Assembly (NCBI GenBank): GCA_032718475.1
Contig: JAUCBJ010004579.1
Coordinates: forward strand, 1-64,000
Length of the DNA stretch: 64,000 nt
DNA from: Nemertoderma westbladi
Lineage: Eukaryota; Xenacoelomorpha; Nemertodermatida; Nemertodermatidae
Direction: 5' to 3'
In this document: in pieces, positions 9,565-20,392 of the stretch
Layout: every line of letters starts with the position of its first letter
Numbering within the stretch: the first letter of the stretch is position 1
Notes under the pieces: generated by a model
The model's database searches: none
The model's input: only the letters and a program-made list of their open reading frames with translations
Told to the model about the DNA's origin: nothing
Program-made: the position numbers and the translations under genes

Positions 9565-10587
9565 ATGGGGCAAACACTGGTATTTTAAAGACCTCAGGGA
9601 GGACACCATCTACTCCACAGATATCGCCAATTATAATATATGGGAGTACAGACTCATACACTTTGACTTCTATAAAGTTATCATGCAATACCCTGTTAAT
9701 ATTGAGGAGCTTTTCAAAGTGGGCCTTCGAATCATTAAGGTGATCGGCTGGTGATTCTGCCTTAACCTTGCTGGTTGGTTGGCTTTTCTGCCCAGTAAGC
9801 AAGCTGATTGATTTCCATGCCTGGGATGATTGCCTGCTGTCGTTGGCATCAATGATGGCATCAACTTATTAGCTCCTGTAGATTAACAGAGTACTGCCTT
9901 TTCAGGGACTTTGATGCAGCCATAACTGCATTCTTGGGGGCTGTAGTCCATATGAGCCGGGAGTCTTTCTGCGACTTATAGAGGTCATTTTGGATTCTGT
10001 GGTCACCCCAGGTGGGGGAGGGGGGCGGGGGGGCTTTTCCTGTTTCGAGGGTATACAGGAACTGATTCTACAGCTGCTAACTTGACTACTTTTGTGAAGG
10101 CTGTTGCTCAGCTGTAGTGTGAAGCTGGATCTCACACTGGGCTGTTGCAACAGAGAAGATCAGTTATGCCATGGAAAGGCACATTTCGTTGTTCTGCTAG
10201 CACGCAGACTAAGTCTTACCTTGGCCACAATAAGGCGGTGATCACTGGAGAAGGGTCGAAGTAAGTGTAAATGCATTACAGTCTTGTATAGACCTCCTGT
10301 ATTTCCTACGAATCAGAATATGGTCTATCTGGGACTTGTGACCACTGGGTTCACTATGAACCCATAGCTTTCAACTTATCTTCTTGAACTGGGTTCCAGC
10401 TGAAATCAATCCATTTCCAGATATGAAATCCTGAAAAGGTCTATTTTGTCCAATGGGGCATGTGCAGTTGGATTCATCAATAGACCAATTCCACCATTGC
10501 CACTATCCTCTGCTGATGCGAGGGCCAACCTCCCCCCATGTCCTTAATCAGAACCTCATCAGTCTGTCCAGTCTGCATTCGGTGCTC
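9565..10587 (-). pseudogene. RTE retrotransposon relic (endonuclease plus start of RT)
   Basis: The stretch 9565-9850 matches the start of the RT region of the full copies (SQPTSKVKAESPADHLN, HFEKLLN, VLHDNFIEVKV, GVDGVLPEVFKIP) with an internal deletion of the segment between GDI and GVDG. Upstream on the same strand, 9900-10587, broken endonuclease motifs can be read: SDHRLIVAKVRL near 10220-10245, SQIDHILIR near 10310-10340, and GNGGIGLLMNPTAHAPLDKI near 10445-10510. So this copy keeps the AP-like endonuclease part that the other copies lack. It is interrupted at the TTAA at 10588 by a piggyBac-like element. Confidence 0.7.
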
Positions 10588-10591
10588 TTAA

Positions 10592-12143
10592 CCCTATTAA
10601 ACCCGGGGGGGGGTCAATATGACCCCTCCCGTGGTTTTTTTATTATAATTCTGAAACAAACGCAGTTGGAAATCTGAAATTTTATGACTTTTCCTAAAAA
10701 TCTATTGTCTTCCTAGTAGTGAAAACCGTTTTCAAAAATATTGGGTACTTTTCGAGTTATAGCACCATTTTTTAACCCTACTTTTGGCACTTTTTTTGAG
10801 ACGTTTTTTGAAAATTACATTTCATTAAATATGAATTGTAACATCTCTCATTTTGATTTACACCGGTTTTTTGGTGTTAGAAATTTGATGGAATTCATAT
10901 CAATTGATTTAGAAATTTCAAACTTGTATTTTTCGGCGGGTACCAAATTTTGGTGCCAGCACCAAATTTTGAAATAAGTCAATTTTGTAAATTGAACGTT
11001 TGAAACTTGTTTTTTACGCAATTGGGGTTTTTTGGGTTTCTGGATTCGATGAAATATATACGAGTTGCACCAAGCGTATCAAACTTGCATTTTTCGGTGC
11101 TGTGTGCAAATTTTGGTGCTAGCACGAAATTTTGAAAATCCATTCAATAGATAAAATTGCTTGTGACAATTTATTTCTTGCGTTTTAGAGGTTTATGGCT
11201 GTTCTGAATTCAATGGAAAATATAATTATCGAACTAGACATCTCAAACTTGTATTTTTCGGATGTGGGTGCAAAATGTGGTGCTAGCACCAAATTTTGAA
11301 AACCATCAAATATATCAATTGATTGTGTCACCTTGTTTCTTGCGTTATACGGGTTTGTGATGGTTCTGAATTCAATGGAATCAGTAAAAATTTCATAAGA
11401 GTTCTCAAACTTGTATTTTTCGCCGGTGGGTGAAAATTGTTGTGCCAGCACCAAATTTTGGAAAATATGCAAATTGATAAGTAGATAGTATCACCTTGTT
11501 TCTTGCGTTATACGGGTTTATGAGGGTCCTGAATCCGATGGAATCAATAAAAACAGCACTGGACATCGCAAACTTGTACTTTTTGGTGATGGGTACGAAA
11601 TTTGGTGCTAGCACCAAAATTTGCCAAATTACGCCGAAAAATACAAGTAGCAATGATCTGGCATATTAGAAATGTATTCCATTAGAATCAGCGCCCTCGA
11701 AAACCTGAAAATGTGAATTTATAGCATCGTATAAGTGAATTAAAAATTTTGTGTTCTAACTGAAAAGTGCTGGTTACTTGTTTTTTTCATTTTTTTCCTA
11801 CGCAGAGAGGACCCTACAGCCATTTATAGTAATCATATCATTTTTTAATATTTTCCAATGTATTTTGCACCCCAGAAAACCTGTATTGAAAAATAATTAG
11901 CCGAAAATGTAACTTTCAAATTTGGTGAAAATTGTGCACTACTTGTAATTTTGGTGCTGCAATATAACCACCCCAGTACATTTTTTCGAAAATTTTTTTT
12001 TTTGGTCGGATCCAGACAAGTGATACCTACGTACAAACAAAAAATCAGACGTTTTCGTAAATATTTGTAGATTTTAGAGGGGGGGGTCAATATGACCCCC
12101 TCCCGGTATTTGTACAACATTTTATAGCCCGGTACTAATAGGG
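10592..12143. mobile_element. piggyBac-like non-autonomous element, 1.55 kb
   Basis: Flanked on both sides by TTAA (10588-10591 and 12144-12147), the piggyBac target duplication, with 8-bp inverted ends CCCTATTA...TAATAGGG. Subterminal sequence at both ends contains the 15-mer gggtcaatatgaccc next to a G/C-run. No transposase ORF. Most of the interior is a diverged satellite of about 162 bp. Inserted into an RTE relic. Confidence 0.85.
10920..11650 (+). repeat. Internal satellite of the piggyBac-like element, about 162-bp units
   Basis: Anchors aaacttgtatttttcgg recur near 10920, 11081, 11245, 11407 and 11570 (spacing 161-164). Each unit holds a near-palindrome around ggtgctagcacc or ggtgccagcacc with flanking aaatttt arms. 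Units are diverged, so the array is old or evolves slowly. Confidence 0.85.
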
Positions 12144-12414
12144 TTAATAATAGGCCATTCGCTAAATAGATTATCTATGGACTGGACCTATCTACTGTAT
12201 CATATACTGATTTATGCTTCTGTGAATCTGTGCCTGCCTATCGGTATAGCAAATAAATAACCTATATTAATAATAATATTAATAATAATATTAATAATAA
12301 TATTCATAAACTTTTGCGTTTTCGCTATATAGATAAAAATAATATCGTATAAAATGATATTTATATCAATTATGAAACCCCACTACCATAACAACAATTA
12401 CTTCTTATTTTCAG

Positions 12415-12593
12415 AATTCAAAGCACTGCTCTCCAATGTGACGGAAAAGGCCAATGTTGATTTGGCCAGGATGGAACTAGTTACAACAACATGGGGGGAA
12501 CAGTTTTATGATGCCATGAACGTAAACGGTGGAGATGTTGGCAATTCAACCAGATTTGATTATGTGATGCATTTCTTATCATTTGTATGGAAG
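12415..12593 (+). CDS. NCX exon: C-terminal end of cytosolic loop, start of second membrane bundle
   Basis: A 179-bp exon with acceptor TTTTCAG and donor GTCAGT. It opens by completing a Glu codon after the DDD of the Calx-beta domain, giving EFKALLSNVTEKANVDLARM, then ELVTTTWGEQFYDAMNVNGG and FDYVMHFLSFVWK. The W-x-EQF-x-x-A and FDYVMHFL-x-x-x-WK motifs are the well-conserved hinge of SLC8 exchangers just before the sixth membrane helix. It ends in phase 0. Confidence 0.95.
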
Positions 12594-12887
12594 GTCAGTG
12601 GCTATTTAAAAACCATTCGAGGAAAGTCTTATCAAGAAGCTATCTTATTTTCAGATAGCAGTAATCATGATTCTGGTACTGTAAGTTTCACTAAATGATT
12701 TTGTTTAAATATTACAATGATAGTGGCATTTTATTAGGATCGCCTTTATTGAGGTAAACCTTTTAATATTCTGAAGAATACCAGAAGTTTGAAACCCAGG
12801 CACCGGCTTCAAACCCCAATGGGTGCGTTAATATTTTTCGCTATGTAGAGCATTATCATACTATACTATATATAACTATTAAAATAC

Positions 12888-13146
12888 GAGACAGGGGGGA
12901 AACTCGACGCAAAACCCGCCTTGGCGAATTAATATCCCGCCTCAATGTTAAATTCTCAATTTAGGGAAAGGAGCAGGTTACAGTGGCACGTTATTTTAAC
13001 CAAAACAATAAACTAAACACAATAGAACAGGTTACAGTTTTATTTTTGAGAGTAATCAGCTGTTATTTGCGTCGAATTTCCCCTGGAGAGGGATGAATTT
13101 TTATTGCGTCCAGTTCCCCCCCCCCCCCCCCCCCCCCCCCTATCTG
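12888..13146 (-). mobile_element. G-rich hAT-like MITE, copy C (full length, 259 bp)
   Basis: Exact 8-bp duplication taaaatac at 12880-12887 and 13147-13154. Inverse orientation to copies A and B. Ends read gagacagggg and, from the other side, cagataggg with a C/G run of about 25. Same core as copy B. It lies 20 bp upstream of an exchanger exon. Confidence 0.88.
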
Positions 13147-13167
13147 TAAAATACTATACTTATATAG

Positions 13168-13346
13168 GTTCTGTTTGCTTTCATCCCACCGGCTGCATAC
13201 TATGGTGGCTGGTTATGTTTCTTTGTTTCACTTGCTTGGATTGGAATTCTTACAGCCTTCGTCGGTGATTTGGCCAAAACGTTTGGTTGTCTACTCGGCA
13301 TTGAGGAAACATTTGTAGCCATAGCTTTTGTTGCCACGGGAACAAG
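13168..13346 (+). CDS. NCX exon: transmembrane segments before alpha-2 repeat
   Basis: Acceptor TATATAG and donor GTATAA. Encodes VLFAFIPPAAYYGGWLCFFV, SLAWIGILTAFVGDLAKTFG and CLLGIEETFVAIAFVATGT. It matches the SLC8 pattern FAF-x-PP-x-x-Y-x-x-GW and TAF-x-GDLA-x-x-FGC. Two hydrophobic membrane spans are obvious. It ends two bases into the Ser codon of the GTS-x-PDTFASK ion-binding motif completed in the next exon. Confidence 0.96.
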
Positions 13347-13659
13347 GTATAAAACATATTTTACCAAAAAATTAAAGTAAATCACTACTGCACTGGACTT
13401 GAATTTAACATTTCATTGTGCTTTGTATCTTGCCAACTTCGCCTCTTTCTATGTATACTGTATAGTAGGTAACTGTGTTTTTTCATGTCTACTATTACAT
13501 ACATACATATATGTTGTAGAAATGTAAAGTTTGTAGGTTAATGTATAATACCTGTATAGTGCGCATGCAATCGTATTGTGGTGTAGTGTATATAGTGTAA
13601 TTACCAACGATGTAGTGTGGCAAATAATAAATTGTATTGAGTAACATATATTGTTTCAG

Positions 13660-13810
13660 TTTGCCAGACACATTTGCCAGCAAAAAAGCTGCATTGGATG
13701 AGGATACCGCTGATTCAGCTATCGGAAATGTGACTGGGAGTAATTCGGTAAATGTGTTTCTTGGGTTGGGATTTCCTTGGCTTATCGCGGCCATATATGC
13801 GAGATCACAG
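13660..13810 (+). CDS. NCX exon: alpha-2 repeat
   Basis: A 151-bp exon with acceptor TTTCAG and donor GTTAGT. Encodes [19 protein letters not shown] followed by [20 protein letters not shown] and [15 protein letters not shown]-x-PDTFASK and GNVTGSN-x-VNVFLG-x-G are the alpha-2 repeat that lines the ion pathway; the conserved Asp of PDTFASK and Asn of NVTGSN are kept. This is the most diagnostic exon in the window and supports a working transporter. Confidence 0.97.
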
Positions 13811-14729
13811 GTTAGTATTATCTTCGCCAGCTAGCTGGTGGAGGGGTCACTCGCTTTGCTACTACCTAGACCTGTGAGGTTCTGGGTTTGTTAATGTGCC
13901 GAGCCAGTTACAATTTAGTAACTGGGGAACCAACCCAGCGATATGGGAACCTACCTACTGCTTGAGGAGTAAAGAAAAAGGATTTCCGGAGTTCGCACCC
14001 TTGGGAGTTAGTGTGGCATCCTCCCTGTCTTATAGGTAACAGCCAAGAGTGAGGAGCCATCAGTTTGCATCATCCACTCACTTTTTACTCGATTCACTAA
14101 TATATATATAACTCATGTTTTGGGGTTAACTCATTTCCTAAAAAAGTTTTAAAGTCAATTTGTCTAGAACTGACCTAACAAAACAAAATAAATGGTTGTG
14201 ATAACATTGGCCTAATGCTACGCAAGTACAAGATTTGATTAAACGCAAGGGAAAAATTGCACTATTTGGTCGAATGCTAGGGAAATTACATATAATAAAA
14301 ACATATCAAAATAATATTGGTTTTATACACATTGCTTAGAAAGCTTATTATACATTCCTACCTACATGTTGACCTAGCAATAGATACGCGTTTGATGGAC
14401 ATGTGCTGTCCCGCCATTGGTTGATTTTCTCCCTCTGCCACTCCCTATTTGCTCGGGCCCTATGCTAGCTTCTTCCCTGAGATATCTATCTCCAAACTGG
14501 CATTGTGTTGCCCTACATTCTCCTTGGTATGCAATATTATATTGGATATAATATTGCATACTTCATGATTCTTAAATCACTTTGTTCCCCATTATCTCAC
14601 TGGGTGGTGTGCAGCGGATGGATTCGCTAACATAAATGTCATATTACAAATTATACTATCGCAAATTAACAGCTAAAATTGAGCACTACTAATTGTCGGT
14701 ATATTATTTATTATCCATTTGTATTTCAG
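13811..14729 (+). other. Intron, no gene seen
   Basis: AT-rich intron of about 0.9 kb. It contains only a short near-palindrome near 14525-14565 (atattatattggatataatat-type core). No TE or ORF was recognised. Confidence 0.6.
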
Positions 14730-14963
14730 GGTCAGGAGTTTACAGTTGCCGCTGGCACGTTAGGTTTCTCGCTAGTAATGTACATCATATGCGCTTGCAT
14801 CTGTCTGGGACTTTTGGTGCTCCGTCGAATGTTTATTTGCAAAGCAGAACTTGGCGGCCCAACTATATTGAAATACACTACTGGTGGAATTATGTTCTTC
14901 CTCTGGTTCTTCTATATATTAATGAGCGCTCTGGAATCGTATAAGATCATAGAAGGATTCTAG
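14730..14963 (+). CDS. NCX terminal exon
   Basis: Acceptor TTTCAG. Encodes GQEFTVAAGTLGFSLVMYII, then LGLLVLRR, AELGGPTILKYTTGGIMFFL, WFFYILMSALESYKIIEGF and a TAG stop. The GTLGFS, ELGGP and final LE-x-Y-x-I-x-GF are the standard SLC8 C-terminus with the last two membrane helices. The stop lies where expected, so no C-terminal extension is present. Confidence 0.96.
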   Translation, partial: GQEFTVAAGTLGFSLVMYIICACICLGLLVLRRMFICKAELGGPTILKYTTGGIMFFLWFFYILMSALESYKIIEGF

Positions 14964-15486
14964 AATATAGATGTACATTAAAATTATAATAGATCTACCA
15001 TTGATGACTAAATATTTAAATAGACTATTATGGTTATTAGCTTAGTTTAGTAGAATTACAAATTGAAAGGAAAGCTCCAATTCTTTTAATTGTTAACCAA
15101 AAATCGTTAAGAAAATACTGTTAAATACAATATGTAACTGCCTAATAAATTACTAAATGTTACTCAATATTGGCTACTGTAGGCCATTAGACATAAAGTA
15201 TACATTTTTATAATGTCATATCTGTACTTTGTACATATTTATGTGGCAGTTGTAGCACTTTACATTGTACGGTACCGAGCAATGGTCAGTTAGTGCAAGA
15301 AAAGGCCTTATTTATGTGGCAGTTGTAGCACTTTACATTGTACGGTACCAAGCAATAGTCAGTTAGTGCAAGAAAAGGCCTTAAGTTTAGAACAATATAA
15401 ACTCCATCATTATAATCATTCTAACATAACTTAATATCATTTGTATTATTGAGTACGAGTTGTTAAAGCCTCGTCAATAAAATAAA
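14964..15486 (+). other. Probable 3' UTR of the exchanger gene
   Basis: AT-rich sequence after the stop with AATAAA hexamers at 15143-15148 and 15477-15486, either of which could direct polyadenylation. It contains a 73-bp tandem duplication. The true transcript end is not determined. Confidence 0.5.
15238..15383 (+). repeat. 73-bp tandem duplication
   Basis: Two head-to-tail units (15238-15310 and 15311-15383) starting tttatgtggcagttgtagca and differing at about two positions. Confidence 0.92.
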
Positions 15487-15739
15487 ATGTTATGAAAAAT
15501 TTCGCAACACATATAATATAAGTTTTAACAACAGAAGGAATCGAGTAATTAGTTACAACTACATTTACAGTGATGTGATATCTTCCTTCCTGTATTTGCT
15601 CTCATCCACTATGTTTGTATCAAACAAACCAATTGGGTTAAACATAATGTTATTATAATATAATTTATTTTATGTCACTATAACAGGCACCAATTAATTA
15701 ATTACAAAATATTATATAAAGCAAAAATATTCAATATAG

Positions 15740-16157
15740 TCTATCCATGTTGTTAGCGGGTGCGGGGGGGGGGAGACAGGACTTCATACAGGCCGTCGGA
15801 GAGGGCGGGGTCCGTGGTACCCAGGATATCAGAATGGAAATTAAGAGGGGTTGGAGGAGAAACCAGCAAATCATGACCCCTGGGTTACTGCGCGGAAGCA
15901 GTTTCCCACCTCCTTCAGAAATGAAGCCGTCTCTCAGGGCCGGGTTGACCGAAGATCTCAATGGTCACCTGGTAGAAGAGGAAGACTTGGTCAACCAGTT
16001 CCTTATATTTCCTGGTCTTTAACTTCTCCGCTTCCTCAATAACACGGCGGGTGGTCAGTGCACTCTGGGCGAGGTGACTTGGGGCAAGGGTTTGTCGACG
16101 TTTGCATCCCAAATCATTGTCCACCCACAGCTCCACGGGGGATGAGGGTGACGCCAT
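15740..16157 (-). pseudogene. C-terminal relic of an RLE-type non-LTR retrotransposon
   Basis: The minus-strand frame 16157-15915 reads TLAPSHLAQSALTTRRVIEE, KLKTRKYKELVDQVFLFYQV and TIEIFGQPGPE. This matches the end of RT proteins with a restriction-like endonuclease (pattern TLA-x-SHL, AE-x-x-K-x-x-KY, P-x-x-IE-x-x-G-x-x-GPE). The same kind of ending is seen at 49032-49481. Below 15915 the frame shifts and is degenerate. No RT core remains here. GC content is higher than the flanks. Confidence 0.5.
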
Positions 16158-16929
16158 CTACACCCTTCCCCTCACTTCTACACAACCCCAGCGGCTCCAA
16201 GATGGCGGGAACATTAGTGTTATTTATAACAGAAATAGAAAACATTTCCCGTCATAATTATGTTGTATAGTGTCTATAAATAATCTTAGTGATTCAATTT
16301 TACCGATATTTATGTCGGGTGTTGGCTTAATTTCTTACAATATATTTAAGTGGTATATAAGATTTGAAATTTTTTTTTTCAGTTTAATCAGCAAATTTAT
16401 GATATATACAAACACATTTAAATAAAAAACAAACATGATTTGATAATCATGTTTATGTTTTGTAGAAAAATTTAATAAATAATTATAATTTATCGAAAAC
16501 AAATCTACTTATCCTAGCACTCTATTGACGAATAAAGGATAAACTAGTCTCTGGGATAGGCATATTGTTGTGTCACAGACAAGGTGTTATAAAGAGCAAT
16601 GTAAATTCTTTGGGAATGCATTGCCATATGGCCTCTGGCCAGGATAATATTACACTATTGTGGAACATTTTGTTTAGGAAAAATATCACAATGTTTTAAA
16701 TGAGCTTCATTGATTACCTGTAAGAAGACGGTTTCTAACATATAAAAGTCTTAATGAATTAAAAATTAATTAATCAATAATGAGGATATTAACGTGATAT
16801 TTGTTAATATAAATATTAGTAATGGTTTGGCAGCACGTTATCTAAATAACTTGCTCAATGCTCAGCCTGTATGTATCATCTCATAATCTCCAATCACTAA
16901 ATAACAGACTGTTAAGGGTTACTCCGGTA
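16158..16929. other. AT-rich gap, nothing recognised
   Basis: No ORF, repeat family or motif supported beyond simple AT-richness. Confidence 0.5.
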
Positions 16930-19900
16930 GGGTGGGTCATAAAATGCGATCTTTGTCTGATTTGTCTACAAGTTGCACCATAGAGGAGGTTAGGTATAAG
17001 TACTAAAACCGCCAAAAGTCACTATGATTGGATGTCTTGGGGGTCCTCCAACATCATAATTTTTCAACTAAATGTGTCACCGTAACTATAAAAAAACGAA
17101 CAAAATCCGAACATATTTTTGGTAATTTTATTTTAAATGTTTAAAAATATTTATTCTAATAGGAGTTTCAAAACTTGATACCAATTCCAATTGAAATTTC
17201 TATTCATATATAGAATTTTGAGTATCAAATGTCTACAAAATATTCGCAAAATTGACAAATAATCACAATAAAGGAAAGTTTTCAAATATAGAGAGCAAAG
17301 GTTAAATATATTTAACTAACACATTATGGCCCATTAAAGAGATTTGCAGTTTTAGTATAATTTTAGTTTTATCAGATACTTTAGATGATTTTAAAGTTTG
17401 TAATCTTTCTTGCTCTCAAATGTTGGCCTCTGGTCACGTGCTGCAATTCTAGATAATATAAGTCAATCTCTTTCCTTGGGATCAACTATCTCCCGTGAGG
17501 CCTTGGTAACTATGCGAACCATTCTCTCAACCTTTTGTGAGTGGCAAGGATATCCACTTGGTAGAGGAACTACTCCTGGGTTGCCAACTAGTTGGTCAAG
17601 GACATCATTACAAATGATATGTAAAATTGGTGGAGAAGTGACTATTGGTGTAGGGTCCCACCACTTTACTAAACTGTGGTAATCAGCAGCATCGAAGTTT
17701 AACTCAAGAACTAAAAAGTCCCTCACCACTTTTCTGTGCCCCTGGTTCTCTCTGGCCTTTTTAATACGCGAACTGCCAATTTTCGGATGATAGGATCAGT
17801 ATCATGGAGCATGGCAAAGAGTAAGTTCTCGGGATGAGCAGAGAAAGAATTGTGCTGAAGAACTTTATCCACTGCATTTTTTATGGATCCTGTGAGGTAA
17901 CGACTCCACACAACAAGTTTAAAGAAATTGAGTTAAAGAAGTTCTAGTTCATCTGTTGGGAAAGAGGAGCTAATATATAGGCGTCAAAGGGTTAGCTGTA
18001 GTGACCCAACATGAATGGGAACATGAACATGAATGTTTCCCTGGTTCAAGGCTTGCAGTGAGAGCACTGCATTCACCAGTTGTTACAGCACGTGTAATCA
18101 AATAAAGATACTTTTGATCTGCACTAAGATCAGTAACAATACTGTTATCTAATGTTTCAAGATCTGATGATGAGATTGGTTTAAAAGAGATAACTGGTCT
18201 ATTAATAAGGTCACATTTTATTTCAGTACCAATAATTCCTTTAAATGGTGTGGGCCCCTCTGTTAATCCATCTAATAATGTAAAGAGATGACGAAGTGGC
18301 AGCTGATTAATGTGCAATAAGCAAATTGACCACTGCAAACCAGACTTTTTACTCTCCTCTAGTAGCCGAATTACCCCTCCAATATATCAAGTATTTACAT
18401 TAGTACCATCACTACCAACAACTAATAAGTTAGATATATTAATATCATTTTTAAGTCAAAGAAACTAAGAAATGCATTTGTGATGTCAGTGGCCTTTCCA
18501 GACTTAGGGATACATGACCTAATAGTGACCTTTGGGCTCTCCAACAAGGACATAGTGTTCCTCCATACGCTTCTTAAAAAAATTAATTGAGATTGTATCT
18601 TTAACTAATGTGATGTCTTTCCTCCCATCAAAATAAACTTCAGTAACATCACTCTTATTATCTATTACATCCTCCATACGACGTTTTTTTCGCATTCACT
18701 TTATTTTGTTTTTTTCAACAATTTGGGTATGATCGAAAGTTGTAAAGTTGCTGATACAATAGCAGCTACAGAATGATCCGAAAGACCATACCTGTTGGCT
18801 TCCCTTGCAACCAAGGGTAACTTCACGGTGTTTCGCATTGGATGATCTGGTCTAGTCTCGCATGGTATCCCAGATGGTTCTGGTTGTGGATCTTCCTCGT
18901 TATCATGATCCATATTAAACATTAGACCCATTGAACTTAAATGTAACTTTTCCTTTTCAACCCACTCTACTGATTGAATCTTACGTTGTATTCTTATTTG
19001 CCTCAATCCTGTTTCTAAAACATCAATACTAACAATAAACATATTTTTCCTTTGACTAGGCTGATCATTTAGGAATTCACGTTCCATTACACAGATTTCG
19101 GTAGCAGCAAAAAAAGAATCTAATTTATTTATAAATGCATCTAATCGGGTTAAATAACTTGGCTGGGTTCAGCGGTTATGTGGGACATTGTCAATATCCC
19201 TCATCTTGTCGGATTCCTTCATCAGCTTCCAAATAATACCATCTCTTGTAATATTTGGAATGGAAACCTTTACATATAAAGCTATAATGTCATCAGCGAC
19301 AGATGCAGCTAGATCACGCCTTGACAGTTGAGCTTTAGCTATAGTAGTTGTGGATCTGAGAAATGCAAAGTGCCTTAAAACATCTCTGACAATTGGCAGT
19401 TGTAAAGATGGAAGTTTTGTTGGATGACCACAAAGTGGAACTCGGGATCTTAATGCCATTATTAAACCATAAATGAATATAATTATTAATAAATTAATGC
19501 TAAAACAGTTAACTACAGTAGTAGTGCAGCTGCTGATCATCAACTTCAATAGAATGGTGCTTATTGTATCAGTATCTATAATGATACAATATTCCTAGCT
19601 AATAACAACCACTGGTACCGGACTACGAAATATTTAGTAGTGGCTGCCTGCCACTTCTGCAATGTATTTAATTAAAAATAGTATGCTTGCATCACAGCTT
19701 TAATTTTGGCTAGGGCCTTTAAACCTACATGGAAAGTGATATTACAGTACTATCTATCCAGTAGGAATAAGTGAAATAAGTTATTAAATTGACATTACAT
19801 TTTTATTACATTGAAATAAGTTAAAATACCTAATATATGATGTACTATACAATGTATAAAATTAAGCCCTATGCTGTACTAACAAGAAAATTACAAGAAT

Positions 19901-20392
19901 AAGAGTAGGCAAACATAAGTAAATAGACAGTACAACTATTATGATTTCTGAAGACTGACTGGCAGACTTCAATTTTTTTGAATTTCCCACTAAAAATATA
20001 TTACAATTTTATGTTGGTTCTTGGTTATGTGAAATTATTTTGGGATAATTCATTGCCTTAACAATGTTTTTGTGCTGAATTGGTGATATCGGTTCTATAT
20101 ATTTTACTATAAATTATAAATGGAATTGAAATTTGGTGTTCAAACTCTTATTATAATATATCTTTTTAAACAATGTAATTAAAAGTACTAAAAATCCATT
20201 CTGGTTTTCTTTGGTTTTTTACAGTTATGGTGATACTTTTAGTTGAAAAAATATGATGTTGGAGGACCCCCAAGACATAGTCCAATCACTGTGATTTTTG
20301 GCAGTTTTAGTACTAATACCTAACCTGTACTCATACTCTATGGTGCAACTTGTAGACAAATCAGACAAAGATCAAGTTTTATGACCCACCCA
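16930..20392 (-). mobile_element. Decayed DNA transposon with long TIRs, family unassigned
   Basis: The left end (16930 to about 17100) and right end (about 20215-20392) are inverted copies at roughly 85% identity. Shared blocks in order from each tip: gggtgggtcataaaa, gatctttgtctgatttgtct, acaagttgcaccatagag, gtcttgggggtcctccaaca, and tttttcaacta. A transposase-like reading frame lies between them on the minus strand. A clear target duplication was not found, so the outer boundary is good only to a few bases. Confidence 0.8.
17463..19549 (-). pseudogene. Transposase-like protein of the 16.9-20.4 kb transposon, broken
   Basis: Five minus-strand fragments in order (19549-19169, 19087-18701, 18338-17970, 17911-17723, 17729-17463) appear to be one protein of 600 or more residues split by stops and frame changes. 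Readable blocks: VLRHFAFLRSTTTIAKAQ with SVADDIIALYVKVSIPNITR; REFLNDQPSQRKNMFI; QWSICLLHINQLPLRHLFTL with DGLTEGPTPFKGIIGTEI; LSADQKYLYLITRAVTTGEC and CWVTTANP. I recall these blocks in repeated, unnamed insect and cnidarian proteins, consistent with a transposon protein. No superfamily is assigned and the catalytic acids were not identified. Confidence 0.6.

Larger units (their letters stand above)
79..14963 (+). other. Na+/Ca2+ exchanger gene, 3' half (gene span)
   Basis: Seven exons joined by GT-AG introns in matching phases encode the second half of a CalX/NCX (SLC8) exchanger. This plasma-membrane antiporter normally swaps three Na+ for one Ca2+. Exons 1-3 give cytosolic Calx-beta Ca2+-binding domains. 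Exons 4-7 give the C-terminal transmembrane bundle with the alpha-2 repeat. The N-terminal signal, first transmembrane bundle and alpha-1 repeat lie upstream of the window. The intron between 3957 and 12415 is 8.4 kb and packed with transposon debris. The intron between 1275 and 3763 carries an RTE element in antisense. All junctions keep frame and no exon is broken, so the gene looks functional. Family assignment is from remembered NCX motifs; the exact paralogue is not assigned. Confidence 0.9.

Noticed and set aside
10741-12120. Several short ORFs in the piggyBac-like element as a transposase
   Set aside because: They repeat with the 162-bp satellite and contain no DDE-like or PGBD-like blocks.
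15747-16042. Plus-strand ORFs over the GC-rich RLE remnant
   Set aside because: The minus-strand reading has recognisable motifs; the plus-strand frames are shadows.
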